Notes: generated by a model not told the origin, from the sequence alone. Counted from the stretch's first letter, positions 15,109 through 24,729 are shown. The stretch: 33,652 nucleotides of DNA from an uncultured Lachnospiraceae bacterium (GCA_947643615.1 CANRWO010000041.1:1-33652), one strand, 5' to 3'. Program-made: numbers and translations.

Positions 15109-17859
15109 CTATTCCTCCCTGTGGGGTATTCGTATTCTGTTAAATACTTTCTCCTGCACCGGATAGTCTTCCCTCATGCGCTGCCGGGCATCCTCCACGG
15201 CCTCACGGAACCCCTGGGCTGACAGCCGCATGGCGCCTGCCCCCCAGATGATCATCTGTTCCAGCCTGTCCGAGGTGGCCACCGTCACATTCGCTTTCTT
15301 TGCAATCTTGTGCACCGTTTTCTCAATGTATTGGTCTGCAGTTTCCGCCTCCTTAGTATATACCACATGGATATTATGATACTTCATGACGGAACCGGGG
15401 TTCCCTTTTACCTTGTAAGCGTCAAAGACCAGGATCAGTGTTGCGCCCAGATATCCCTGGTAATTGCTGCAGATATCCATGAGCCGGTCCCTGGCGCTGT
15501 CAATATTCACCTCTGACAGACTCCGCAAGTCATCCCATGCAAAAATGATATTATACCCGTCCACCAGCAGATATGCTTCCTTCTTCTCCTCAGGGCGCAG
15601 CCTGTATTCGGCTTCCTTTGCCTCTCCCTTCTCCCGCCGGCCGTAGACGACGCTCCCTGTATTCCTGCCGTGATACCGGTATGGCTCATAATCCTGTTTG
15701 CTCTTCCCGTAAGTGCGCTGAAATATTTCCTCGATCTCCTCCTGGGTAATATAGTCGGAACTGCTGCCTGCTGCCTTTTCCCTGGGTCTGCGGCCCGTGG
15801 CAGCTCCGTCCGGCGCAGCTCTGTCCGTCCATTCTGCACTGCCTGGCCCCGGTTCCCCTTCCCCCCATTCAACAACGCTTTGCCCCAGGTCCGCAGACCA
15901 TCCGCTCTCCACATGGGCATACTCCGGCACCTGCTGCCAGTCCACCAAAAATCCCGCCCCATGGGCACAAAATACGGAGGAAGAAGGGTTCTCCAAATCA
16001 CTGTCCGGGTCATACCCAAAGCATTCCAGCACTTCATCCGTATTGTGGCAGGGTTCATATCCCTTTACGGTACAGGAAAACCTGCCATATCCCCTGGTAT
16101 AAGCGTTGACCTTCTGCTGGTAATCTCCGGCCTCGGACACCGGCACACTGCCCTGCAGTATACTCCGATCCCCCTCCGTCACAGGGTCTTCAAAACTGCC
16201 GTGCATCCTCCGGATATCAGACATGGCCCTCCCCAGCTGTTCTGTAGGCACCTCCAAGACATAAGAAAACACAGGTTCCAACAGAAGGCACTCGCACTGC
16301 ATCAATCCCTGGCGCAATGCCCTGTAGGTGGCCTGGCGGAAATCACCGCCCTCCGTATGCTTCAGATGGGCGCGGCCCGCTATGAGGGTTATCCGCATAT
16401 CCGTGACGGGAGACCCTGAAAGCACTCCCAGGTGAGTCTTTTCCTCCAAGTGGGTCAGCACCAGCCGCTGCCAGTTCAGGTCCAGCTCATCCACACTGCA
16501 GGCAGACCCAAACTGCAGGCCGCTTCCCGGCTCTCCCGGCTCCAACAGTAAATGCACCTCCGCATAATGCCGCAGAGGTTCAAAATGCCCGATCCCCTCC
16601 GCAGCGGAAACAATGGTCTCCTTGTACACAATGCTACCGCTGCCGAAATCTGCCTCCAGTCCGAACCGCTCCCTGGCCAGTCCCTTTAAGACTTCGATCT
16701 GGACTTCCCCCATAACCTGCACATGAATTTCCCCCAGCGTTTCCTTCCACACCACATGGAGCAGCGGCTCTTCCTCTTCCAGCTGTCGCAGCTGGCCCAG
16801 GACTTTCACAGGGTCGGCCCCCTCAGGGAGGATTACCTGATAGGTCAGCACCGGGGCCAGGACAGGCTGATTGCTGCCCCCCTCAGCTCCCAGTCCCTGG
16901 CCCACGAAAGTATTTTTCAATCCGGTAACGGCGCAGATCTGCCCTGCTTCCACACTGTCGGCTGCTTCGTATCCCGCCCCGTTGTAAACCCTGATCTGGT
17001 CCGCCTTCCCTTCCCATGCTTCCCTTTCCGTAAGGGCGCTGGACCGGTTGTCCACCATCATTTTCACCTTCAACGTTCCGCCGGTGACTTTCAAATGGGT
17101 CAGCCGGTTGCCCGACGCATCCCTGGAAATCTTGTAGACTCTTGCCCCAAACTCCGGCCCGTAGACAGGAAACACCGCAAATTTCCGTATGCCCCGCAGC
17201 AAATCCTCCACCCCCTGCAGGTGCAGCGCCGCCCCGAAAAAGCAGGGAAATACCCTGCGGCTGCGGACCGCTTCCGCCACAGACTCCCGGGAAAGCGTGT
17301 CAGTCTCCAAATATTCTTCCATCAATTCCTCACTGCACATGGCAAGGTTCTCCAGGGCTTCTCCCCCCTGCTCCGGCAGATCCGGCCCAAAACCTACGCA
17401 TCCGCCGTCCAGGCGCCGCTGCAGCTCTTCCAGCAAGGCCCCCCTGTCCGTACCCGGCTGGTCCATCTTATTGACGAAAAGGATTACAGGAATCTTGTAT
17501 TGCTCCAACAGCTTCCACAAGGTATGGACATGTCCCTGCACACCGTCCGAACCGCTGACCACAAGGATGCAGTAGTCCATCACCTGCATTGTCCTCTCCA
17601 TCTCCGCACTGAAATCCACATGGCCGGGAGTGTCCAACAGGGTGATTTCCATACCCTCCCAATGCATTCTCGCCTGCTTGGAGAAAATGGTGATACCCCT
17701 GTCCCTTTCCAGTGAAAAATTATCCAGGAATGCGTCCTTATGGTCCACTCTCCCCAACTTACGCAGTTCCCCACAGGTATAGAGCATCCCCTCCGCCAGC
17801 GTTGTCTTACCCGCATCCACATGGGCGCATATTCCGATCACCAGTTTACCGTTCTGCAT
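15109..17859 (-). CDS. TetM-like ribosome-associated GTPase fused to a YacP/Rae1-like NYN ribonuclease domain
   Basis: The 916-residue product is about 280 residues longer than TetM/TetO. Residues 1 to about 640 are an EF-G/TetM-like GTPase: G1 AHVDAGKTT, G2 RGITI, G3 DTPGHVDF and G4 NKMD, followed by EF-G-type domains. After a low-complexity Gly/Glu-rich linker (about 650-740) and the segment ITQEEIEEIFQRTYGKSK, residues 760-916 form a NYN/PIN-like nuclease domain with VDGYNII, FDAYKVKG, ADQYIE and ATSDRLEQ. The closest known single-domain relative is YacP/Rae1, which cuts mRNA in the ribosomal A site. The fusion would bring a nuclease to the ribosome through a translational GTPase. Whether it confers tetracycline resistance is unknown. 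AAAGGAAAG lies 8 nt before the ATG. Confidence 0.88.
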   Translation of the reverse strand: MQNGKLVIGICAHVDAGKTTLAEGMLYTCGELRKLGRVDHKDAFLDNFSLERDRGITIFSKQARMHWEGMEITLLDTPGHVDFSAEMERTMQVMDYCILVVSGSDGVQGHVHTLWKLLEQYKIPVILFVNKMDQPGTDRGALLEELQRRLDGGCVGFGPDLPEQGGEALENLAMCSEELMEEYLETDTLSRESVAEAVRSRRVFPCFFGAALHLQGVEDLLRGIRKFAVFPVYGPEFGARVYKISRDASGNRLTHLKVTGGTLKVKMMVDNRSSALTEREAWEGKADQIRVYNGAGYEAADSVEAGQICAVTGLKNTFVGQGLGAEGGSNQPVLAPVLTYQVILPEGADPVKVLGQLRQLEEEEPLLHVVWKETLGEIHVQVMGEVQIEVLKGLARERFGLEADFGSGSIVYKETIVSAAEGIGHFEPLRHYAEVHLLLEPGEPGSGLQFGSACSVDELDLNWQRLVLTHLEEKTHLGVLSGSPVTDMRITLIAGRAHLKHTEGGDFRQATYRALRQGLMQCECLLLEPVFSYVLEVPTEQLGRAMSDIRRMHGSFEDPVTEGDRSILQGSVPVSEAGDYQQKVNAYTRGYGRFSCTVKGYEPCHNTDEVLECFGYDPDSDLENPSSSVFCAHGAGFLVDWQQVPEYAHVESGWSADLGQSVVEWGEGEPGPGSAEWTDRAAPDGAATGRRPREKAAGSSSDYITQEEIEEIFQRTYGKSKQDYEPYRYHGRNTGSVVYGRREKGEAKEAEYRLRPEEKKEAYLLVDGYNIIFAWDDLRSLSEVNIDSARDRLMDICSNYQGYLGATLILVFDAYKVKGNPGSVMKYHNIHVVYTKEAETADQYIEKTVHKIAKKANVTVATSDRLEQMIIWGAGAMRLSAQGFREAVEDARQRMREDYPVQEKVFNRIRIPHREE

Positions 17860-17887
17860 AAGTATGGCTTTCCTTTCACCTTTTTCC

Positions 17888-17916
17888 TTGACATTCCTGT
17901 GGAAAAGCTTTATATT
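17888..17916 (+). promoter_or_regulatory. Promoter of the thiT riboswitch transcript
   Basis: A perfect TTGACA (17888-17893) is followed after 17 bp by TATATT (17911-17916). The predicted start near 17923 is just before the TPP aptamer. Confidence 0.75.
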
Positions 17917-17928
17917 ATAAAAAAATAA

Positions 17929-18010
17929 CCGCTAGGGGAGCACACGCTGAGATTGGAGATCTTCTCCTAACCCTCATTACTTGAACCGGATAATACCGGC
18001 GTAAGGAAGC
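17929..18010 (+). promoter_or_regulatory. TPP (THI-box) riboswitch
   Basis: The conserved core is clear: AGGGGAGC, then GCTGAGA, a GGAG/CTCC P3 hairpin, ACCCTCATTACTTGAACC, and the strongly conserved CCGGATAATACCGGCGTAAGG. It lies directly upstream of a thiamine transporter gene and downstream of a good promoter. The TAAGGA at its 3' edge can pair with TCCTTA in the downstream hairpin, giving a plausible switch between ligand-bound and free states. Confidence 0.95.
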
Positions 18011-18016
18011 AAAACA

Positions 18017-18072
18017 GCCTGCAGCAAAGCAGGCCAAATTGTGCCCCTCCTTAGCCAAAAGGAGGATTTTTT
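18017..18072 (+). promoter_or_regulatory. Riboswitch expression platform with Shine-Dalgarno-sequestering hairpin
   Basis: Two hairpins follow the aptamer. The first is GCCTGC/GCAGGC (18017-18034). The second, CCTCCTT (18046-18052) with AAGGAGG (18059-18065), hides the GGAGG ribosome binding site of thiT and is followed by a run of six T residues directly before the ATG, so it could also terminate. In the ligand-free state TAAGGA of the aptamer edge could open this second hairpin. Confidence 0.75.
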
Positions 18073-18759
18073 ATGTCTAATTTCTTTTCATTTTCCACTG
18101 AAGAAAACGTCTATCAGTTGACGGTTCCCGGTATCATTACCGTGGCGGCACTGATCCTGGCGCTCGTCGCGGCTGCCGTTCTGCTCCGCACCAAAAGCGG
18201 GAACCCGTCCAAAGCCAAAACCGCCACAAAGCAGCTGGTCTTTTCCGGCGTTGCAATGGCTCTGGCCACGGTAGCTTCGGAAATCAAATTTGCCCGGCTG
18301 CCCTTTGGCGGCTCAGTCACCCTGTTTTCCATGCTGTTTATAGTCTTGATCGGCTTCTGGTACGGGGCCAAAGCAGGCCTGCTCACCGGTTTTGCCTATG
18401 GCCTGCTGCAATTTGTACTGGATCCCGTATTTTACTCCCCCTGGCAGCTGATCCTGGATTATCCCCTGGCTTTTGGGGCCCTGGGATTGTCCGGATTCTT
18501 CAGCGACAAAAAGCAGGGACTCCTCATGGGATATATTGCAGGCGTTCTGGGCAGGTATGCCTTTGTCTGCCTGTCGGGGGGGATCTTCTTCGCCGCTTAT
18601 GCCCCCGTCCAAACACCTGTGGGCATCCTTACTTACACACTTGGTTACAATGCATCCTACATTGCCCCGGAAGCCATCGTCACCATTATCCTTCTTGCCA
18701 TCCCTGCGGTGAGGAATGCCCTGGTCCGGGTCAAAAATCTGGCAGCTGAATCCGCCTAA
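18073..18759 (+). CDS. thiT: Thiamine-binding S component of an ECF transporter (ThiT)
   Basis: ThiT is the membrane substrate-binding subunit that works with a shared EcfAAT module to import thiamine. The 228-residue protein has six or seven hydrophobic segments, and characteristic segments PFGGSVTLFSMLFI, GFAYGLLQF, SPWQLILDYPLAF and LGRYAFVCLSGGIFF. It has an unusually long N-terminal part with an extra membrane segment (about residues 18-40). Regulation by the TPP riboswitch agrees with the role. Its stop codon overlaps the end of the convergent histidine kinase gene by 4 bp. No EcfA/T genes are near, as usual for this group. Confidence 0.93.
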   Translation: MSNFFSFSTEENVYQLTVPGIITVAALILALVAAAVLLRTKSGNPSKAKTATKQLVFSGVAMALATVASEIKFARLPFGGSVTLFSMLFIVLIGFWYGAKAGLLTGFAYGLLQFVLDPVFYSPWQLILDYPLAFGALGLSGFFSDKKQGLLMGYIAGVLGRYAFVCLSGGIFFAAYAPVQTPVGILTYTLGYNASYIAPEAIVTIILLAIPAVRNALVRVKNLAAESA

Positions 18760-21700
18760 CCCTTCCTGCCGCGGATGACATCCCACAATGTCCGGTACAA
18801 TTTATCCACATCCACGGGTTTTGACAAATGCCCGTTCATTCCGCATTCCACGGATTTCTTTAAGTCATCGTCAAAGGCATTGGCAGACATTGCTATAATC
18901 GGCAAAGTGCGGCAATCCTCGCGTTCCATGCTGCGGATCGTGCGGGTTGCCTCCAGGCCGTCCATCACAGGCATCATGATATCCATCAATATCACGTCAT
19001 ATGTCCCCGGTTCCGTAGTACGAATACGTTCCACTGCCTGGGCCCCGTCCGACACACGGTCCACCGCAAATCCCTGTTCCTCCAGCAGCATCTGCGCGAT
19101 CTCTGCATTCAGGTCGTTGTCCTCCACTACCAGGATGCGGCAGCCTTCAAAGGAAATTTCTTCTTCCTGTACCTCTGCCTCCAAACTCTCCCCCAGCTGC
19201 AACGGGATAGAAAAGCTGAATGTGCTGCCCTGCCCCAGCTCGCTGACAAGCTGGATGGTGCTCCCCATCATCTGGACCAGCCGCCCGCTGATGGAAAGTC
19301 CCAACCCTGTGCCCTGCTGCTTGGCGGGATTTTTGTCTCCTGCCTGTTCAAATGCACGGAACACTCTCCTCTGGTCCTCTTGTGCAATGCCGATCCCCGT
19401 ATCCTGCACAGCAAAAGAGACAACCATGTCCTTGCCGTTGGCCTGCATCTCATGTACTCTCAACGTGACAGTGCCATTGTCTGGCGTAAATTTTACCGCA
19501 TTCCCAAGTAAGTTGATCAGCACCTGGCTGATACGCATCTTGTCCGCACAGAACCAGGTATGCTTCAAGCGGATATCCTTTTCAAAATGGATGTTTTTAG
19601 CTGCGCCCTGATGCGCAATCAATTCCGTAATCGTATCCAGCATTTCATATATGTTGAAATCAACCGGCTCCAGCTTCATCTTCCCGCTCTCGATCTTGGA
19701 CATATCCAAAATGTCATTGATCAACCCCACCAAATAGCCGGAAGAAGATTCTATCTTTTGGAGGCAGTCCATGATCTTGTCCTGGCTCTGGTTCTTCTGC
19801 AGGGCAATGGCCGTCATACCGATAATGCCGTTCATGGGTGTGCGGATCTCATGGCTCATCCGGGACAGGAAATCGGACTTCGCCTTACTGGCGATATCGT
19901 GCTGCTGCTGGTTTAACTGGCCCTGGATCACGCTGCCCAATTCGGCAAGATTCTGAATTTCCTCAGAATTATCCGTAAACCTGGCATCCATTCCTGTCAT
20001 ACAGAGATTACCCATATAGCTTCCGTTATCATACATTGGCAGCGCCACGCCCTGCTGGCCCGGATCCACATTCAGAAATGTCCGTATCACTTTATGCTGG
20101 CTATCCGCAGCGGTAAAGTGCCTTATCTTCTCCTGGCCCAGCCAGAGGTAGAAACTTTCCCGCTCTTCCTCTTTATACTGCCTTACATTATCCGTGACGG
20201 GTTCTCTGTCCCTGTGCCACTGATATTCCAGATAGTTAGAGTTAAAATCCGCCCGAAGGATGGAAACCAGCACGTCGCTTACCTGATAATACCTGGCAAT
20301 CTTACGCAGCATCAATGACATCTGGGCAGGGAAATTCGCCCCTTTTCCGAACAGGTTCAATGCCAGGGAAACCAGGCTGACATCTTCACTGTACCCCGGG
20401 GAAGTGATCTCCCTCCCCTGGAATACAGGCAAAGCAGCCCGTCTGTCCGCGGGGATATCTTCATAAAAGAGATATCTCTTCTCCGACCCGGAAATCACCT
20501 GGCTTTGCGCCAGTTTCGCCATACGTATCAATTCCTCATTTGCCTGCCCTTTTTGGGCGCATACCAGGCCGGCGTGCATCTCAATTTCAAACAATCCGTG
20601 TTCAAAACTACCGTCAACCGACCGGAGCAGGTCTACTATAAATTCTTCCGCCTGTTCCCGTGACTGTCTCTCCAGCCATAAGACAAATTGATCCGTATCC
20701 AGCCGCAGCGCCACCGTCCTCCGGTCCGTCTCCTCCGTATATTTATGGCATCTGCTGCGGATCATATCCCCTATCTCTTCCAGGATCATGTCCCCGAACA
20801 CAATGCCGTTCTTTTCATTTGTTTTCAAGAGCTGGTCTACGAATAAATGTACCATGTAGCCTGTCTGGCGGATTCTGCGGCACTCCTGGAGATGAGCCAT
20901 ACCGGCGCTGAAAACATAAAACCCGGTAACGCCGTCCATGGTGATCCTTCTGAGCTGTTCCGCCTCACGTTCCTTCTGCTCCTGGATATTCCGGATGCTG
21001 CCCACCAGCTTCCGGCGTCCGCCGTCCGCGTCATGAAGCACATTGCCGGAAAGCGCCATCCACTTGTAGTCGGCTTTATCCGGCCACCTAAGCCGAAGTT
21101 CCACATTCAGCTTATCCGACATGCTGTGGAAGGTCTTAATAACCGCCATACGGTCATACTCGTAAATATACTCGGGATCGATAAATCCGCTTTCATACTC
21201 CATACATTTCCATTGCCCACTCATGGTCTTATGGTTCACAATGTCCAGAGTATGGTTCTGGAAGTCATAGGAAAAGAAAGTGTCCGTTGTCGATTCCAGC
21301 GCCACCCTGTAGCGTTCCTTTTCCTCCAAAAGGATGTTCTGCGCCTCTTTCTGCCTGTTTGTCAAATTCTTTACCACATCATACAAGGCGTCAATCTCCA
21401 GGATATTGGATGGCCGGAATTCCTGCAGGCCGGACTCTCCCCTGATGATACACTGCATGAGCCGCTGTACCGGTTTTGTCAGGTGCCTTACCACGAAGTA
21501 GATCCCGATCACGCCAAAGACCAGTCCTACCAAAATGGCAATGACCATCCAGACATAAAGCTGGTGGCTCATCCCGAACAAGTCGTCTTCCGTCTTCAAC
21601 CCCAGAAGCACCCATTCCGTATTCTGATATGGCACATTATTGCTGTAAAGCTTCAGGGGACAGGCAACGGCATAAATAGGATCGTCATCTATCCGCGCAT

Positions 21701-22688
21701 TCTCCACCAGGAAAAGATTTTCATAATCCGTTCCCTTCAGCACAAAGGTTTTTCCCTGAGTGCGGACATTATTATAGAGCATACCCTTCCCTACCAAGGG
21801 AATATAGCTTCCGTCCTCCTGTTTGACGGCAAGCATATAACCGGACTGCTGGGCATCATTCAGCTCAGCAATGGGAAAATAATCATTTATATAATGGCAG
21901 GAAATTTCCACGCCGAAAATGCCGTATACTTGTCCCTCATGCCGGAGAGGCAGGGAATATGTGATCATTTCATAAGAATCCGCCACTTCCTTTTCCAGGC
22001 GAAAAGGCATGGACCAATACCCAAGATCCGCAGCAGCGGCATCCATATGCTCCACTCCTGCCATCCAGGGTTCATAGAAATAATCGTCGGAAGGGTTCCT
22101 TCCCTTTCCGTCCATACGGAAACGGGTCGTCCAGTGTGTGTCCAGAGGGATATTCCACTCTCTGGAAAGCTGCTTATGCCCTCTTTCCAGCAACAAATCC
22201 GTATGGTTCACAGGACTGGTGTCCGGATCGGAATCCCTGATAAAGAACCCGTCAAATTCCCCTTCCGCCTGCATATCCGGCCCTGTAAAGATAAAGAAAA
22301 TACCTGTGACAGTATTATTATGGACCAGCTCGACGCACTCCGGGAACAACTGCGCCAGCAATTCTTCCCTCAAAGCCTCTGATTCCAGGAGCTGCTCCGT
22401 TTTTACACCCTTTTCGCCCAGGAACTGTTCCAAAATACCGTCCATCAGTATTTCCTGCTCCCGGATGGAAGCCCACCGCTGATTCATCTCATTTTGCAGG
22501 ATTACTTTCCTGTTTTCCACCAGCCGGTTCATCATGCCGCTGGAATATTCCTCCAGCACCCCTGTGATCCTCCTGGTCACAAGGGAGCCGATGGTTATCA
22601 TACTCTGGACCAGCATGATGGCAATCAATGGGATCAGGAATATCCTGAATATAGTATGTTTTTTCTTTTTTTGGCCTTTTACTTCCAT
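18756..22688 (-). CDS. Membrane hybrid sensor histidine kinase with receiver domain
   Basis: The 1310-residue protein has a membrane segment at about 12-33, a large extracytoplasmic Cache-like sensor part to about 385, a second membrane segment (VWMVIAILVGLVFGVIGIYFVV), HAMP, and a PAS-like domain (about 470-590). A GGDEF-like domain follows (about 600-740) in which the active-site loop is RLDTDQFVLWL, so it should not make cyclic-di-GMP, and then a GAF-like region (about 790-930). The kinase core follows: phospho-acceptor His near 945 in RMSHEIRTPMNG, N box NLLGNAVKFT, DTGIGI and GTGLGLSI. The C-terminal receiver has VVEDND and the phospho-acceptor Asp in ILMDIMMPVMDG. It starts 7 bp after the solute-binding protein gene, so the two are co-transcribed. 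No output regulator is adjacent. Confidence 0.92.
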   Translation of the reverse strand: MEVKGQKKKKHTIFRIFLIPLIAIMLVQSMITIGSLVTRRITGVLEEYSSGMMNRLVENRKVILQNEMNQRWASIREQEILMDGILEQFLGEKGVKTEQLLESEALREELLAQLFPECVELVHNNTVTGIFFIFTGPDMQAEGEFDGFFIRDSDPDTSPVNHTDLLLERGHKQLSREWNIPLDTHWTTRFRMDGKGRNPSDDYFYEPWMAGVEHMDAAAADLGYWSMPFRLEKEVADSYEMITYSLPLRHEGQVYGIFGVEISCHYINDYFPIAELNDAQQSGYMLAVKQEDGSYIPLVGKGMLYNNVRTQGKTFVLKGTDYENLFLVENARIDDDPIYAVACPLKLYSNNVPYQNTEWVLLGLKTEDDLFGMSHQLYVWMVIAILVGLVFGVIGIYFVVRHLTKPVQRLMQCIIRGESGLQEFRPSNILEIDALYDVVKNLTNRQKEAQNILLEEKERYRVALESTTDTFFSYDFQNHTLDIVNHKTMSGQWKCMEYESGFIDPEYIYEYDRMAVIKTFHSMSDKLNVELRLRWPDKADYKWMALSGNVLHDADGGRRKLVGSIRNIQEQKEREAEQLRRITMDGVTGFYVFSAGMAHLQECRRIRQTGYMVHLFVDQLLKTNEKNGIVFGDMILEEIGDMIRSRCHKYTEETDRRTVALRLDTDQFVLWLERQSREQAEEFIVDLLRSVDGSFEHGLFEIEMHAGLVCAQKGQANEELIRMAKLAQSQVISGSEKRYLFYEDIPADRRAALPVFQGREITSPGYSEDVSLVSLALNLFGKGANFPAQMSLMLRKIARYYQVSDVLVSILRADFNSNYLEYQWHRDREPVTDNVRQYKEEERESFYLWLGQEKIRHFTAADSQHKVIRTFLNVDPGQQGVALPMYDNGSYMGNLCMTGMDARFTDNSEEIQNLAELGSVIQGQLNQQQHDIASKAKSDFLSRMSHEIRTPMNGIIGMTAIALQKNQSQDKIMDCLQKIESSSGYLVGLINDILDMSKIESGKMKLEPVDFNIYEMLDTITELIAHQGAAKNIHFEKDIRLKHTWFCADKMRISQVLINLLGNAVKFTPDNGTVTLRVHEMQANGKDMVVSFAVQDTGIGIAQEDQRRVFRAFEQAGDKNPAKQQGTGLGLSISGRLVQMMGSTIQLVSELGQGSTFSFSIPLQLGESLEAEVQEEEISFEGCRILVVEDNDLNAEIAQMLLEEQGFAVDRVSDGAQAVERIRTTEPGTYDVILMDIMMPVMDGLEATRTIRSMEREDCRTLPIIAMSANAFDDDLKKSVECGMNGHLSKPVDVDKLYRTLWDVIRGRKG

Positions 22689-22695
22689 GTCATCC

Positions 22696-24162
22696 CTACT
22701 TATTGATTGATTCGTTTAATGCATCACAAAAAGAAATGTACCACTCTTCAAAAGCATCCTCTGTGATATACGGGGCGGATGCCTCCTCCAGGCTCTTTCC
22801 CTGCTCCATTGCCTTTACCACATTGCCGCGGTCCTCGGCTGCCCGGTCCGCAAGATGGTATTCCAGCACCTTCCTGGCGGCGGAACCGTTTTCAAAGCTT
22901 TTGTTCGTGTATAATGCAAAATCCCCCATCTCTTCAAAGACTACCGTCAGGCAGTCATATGTTTTCGGCACTACCTCCAATCCCTGGGACGCAATATTCT
23001 CATCCAGCATGGACTTGCTGTTAGCCTCCTTCAGCACCGGCAGGTATCCCGCCTCACAGCCGAATTGCAGGTTATTATCCGCCTCCGTGAACCATTTCAA
23101 AAATTCCACTGCAGCATATTCGTGTTTCTCGTCTGACTTACCCACTACCATTCCCGCACCCTGCTGTACGGCAAAGCGTTGCCCTCCGTCGAACACAGGC
23201 GCCGCCAACACCATATATTCAATGGCATAAGCAGAATCATCCAGTTCCACCTGATTGGGAAAATACATGGCCGAAGTGGTAGAACCGGTGTACGCCAAAA
23301 GATCCCCCGTCTTCACGTCGTCAGAACGGAATGAACCGTAGGCCCCAAAATACCCCTTCACAATGGGCACATAATAGTTCTCCCAGATACGGCGCAGTTC
23401 CTCCCTGGGCACGTTCAGGGCAGCCTGCCCGTTCTCCACCTGGAAAATTTCCACTCCCAGCTGCTTCATACCTATAATGAAATAATTAGCCAAGGCATCC
23501 CTTCCATAAAATGCCTTTCCGTCCCCTTCCACATCAGGAGTCAGGCTGTCCGTCCATTCATAATACTCCTGTGCTACGGCCGCCACGCCTTCTATTGTAG
23601 CCAACTCCTCCAGGGATGCGCCCGTGGCCTGTGCAAAAGGTTCCCAGTCCGTCCGGTTGACCATCATGATCTCCGTGGACTTGGCAGTGGGAAAGATCCG
23701 CAAAGTGCCGTCGGCAGCAATACATCCCTCCTCAACATAAGACTCCACATATCTCTCCAGCTCCTCTTCGCTGAGATATTCGGACAGATTGGCCAAGGCT
23801 CCTGCCTGTTCCACTTCATAAGCTGTATCCGCATAAGATGAAAAGATATCCGGCATCTCCCCTGCCCCTACCTTCCCCGCTATGGCATCCCGCACAGCCG
23901 CTTCCAGGTCGGGTACGGAACCCTGGCTGTAGCTCTGCACATAAATTCCCTTTTCCTTGCCTACGGTCTCATTAAACTTCTCCACCAATTCGTCGAAGGC
24001 TGCCTGCTGGGAGCCGTTATAATAATGCCATACCGTCAGCGATACCGGATTGGCAGGGTCTAAAGGATTGCTGCCGCCTGCCCCGCAGCCGGTCAGGAAA
24101 AGAGCTGCTGCTGTAATACATATATTTCTGCGGATACTCCGTGTGTGGTTCCTCCGTTTCAT
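22696..24162 (-). CDS. Extracellular solute-binding lipoprotein (family 1)
   Basis: The 488-residue protein begins with a basic, hydrophobic lipoprotein signal ending in the lipobox LFLTGC, with Cys26 as the lipidated residue. It continues as an ABC-type sugar-binding protein: SLTVWHYYNGSQQAAFDELVEKFN and later PDIFSSYADTAYEVEQAG. The start at 24162 has AAGGGAG 8 nt upstream; the frame is open 65 codons further, but without a site and with a promoter lying in it. No permease or ATPase gene is adjacent; instead a hybrid histidine kinase follows by 7 bp. It may therefore serve as the ligand-binding partner of that kinase. The ligand is unknown. Confidence 0.9.
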   Translation of the reverse strand: MKRRNHTRSIRRNICITAAALFLTGCGAGGSNPLDPANPVSLTVWHYYNGSQQAAFDELVEKFNETVGKEKGIYVQSYSQGSVPDLEAAVRDAIAGKVGAGEMPDIFSSYADTAYEVEQAGALANLSEYLSEEELERYVESYVEEGCIAADGTLRIFPTAKSTEIMMVNRTDWEPFAQATGASLEELATIEGVAAVAQEYYEWTDSLTPDVEGDGKAFYGRDALANYFIIGMKQLGVEIFQVENGQAALNVPREELRRIWENYYVPIVKGYFGAYGSFRSDDVKTGDLLAYTGSTTSAMYFPNQVELDDSAYAIEYMVLAAPVFDGGQRFAVQQGAGMVVGKSDEKHEYAAVEFLKWFTEADNNLQFGCEAGYLPVLKEANSKSMLDENIASQGLEVVPKTYDCLTVVFEEMGDFALYTNKSFENGSAARKVLEYHLADRAAEDRGNVVKAMEQGKSLEEASAPYITEDAFEEWYISFCDALNESINK

Positions 24163-24347
24163 CTTACTTACTCCCTTCAAAAATAACCCCTTAATATTAT
24201 CCTTATTTCGTTTATCCTGCCCCTTCCCGAAAAGCATAAAAAGCCTGTATGCCGCTGTAAATCTATGTATCTGCATCTCTTTAGGAATATGCGCCATACG
24301 GTAGTCCGGCGCGGCGAAAAAGGATATGGGGTTTGTAAATTTTTCTA

Positions 24348-24376
24348 ATTGTATCATATATCTGAAATGTTTTCAA
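24348..24376 (-). promoter_or_regulatory. Promoter of the solute-binding protein / histidine kinase operon
   Basis: On the minus strand TTGAAA (24371-24376) and TACAAT (24348-24353) are exactly 17 bp apart, with an extended TGA before the -10 box. The mRNA leader would be about 180 nt; no known riboswitch was recognised in it. Confidence 0.75.
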
Positions 24377-24703
24377 TGAATTGACCGAATGTTTTGTATC
24401 CCACACTGCCGGGCAAACGACGGCAAATTCTTTTGCTGTCCCTGACTGTTTATCCTGGAGTATTTCCAAAAATTTTCCGTTGCAGCAACACCGTATCTAT
24501 ATTTCGCACTATAATCCCACATAACAGAAAGAAATTTCTCCTGTACTACTGTGTCCATTCATATTTTCAGAAACATGGCGTTAAAGGTATTCCTCTTCAT
24601 GCCCGGAGCCAAAAAGAATGGTAATCAGACCCGAATACTCCATGTGCTGTCGTGTCACGTTGTCTACCATTTATATAGTACCTCCCCTCTGATGCGTGAT
24701 TCA
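24377..24703. other. Intergenic stretch with no recognised feature
   Basis: About 330 bp between the operon promoter on the left and the end of addA on the right. Only short open frames without ribosome binding sites are present on either strand, and no RNA gene, repeat or clear terminator was recognised. Confidence 0.5.
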
Positions 24704-24729
24704 AAATTGCTTTTTATCAAAAACAATTT
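24704..24729 (-). terminator. Possible weak terminator at the end of addA
   Basis: AAATTG (24704-24709) and CAATTT (24724-24729) form a stem extended by TTTT/AAAA after one mismatch, overlapping the addA stop codon. The stem is AT-rich and the following T-run on the minus strand is short, so its strength is doubtful. Confidence 0.35.
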
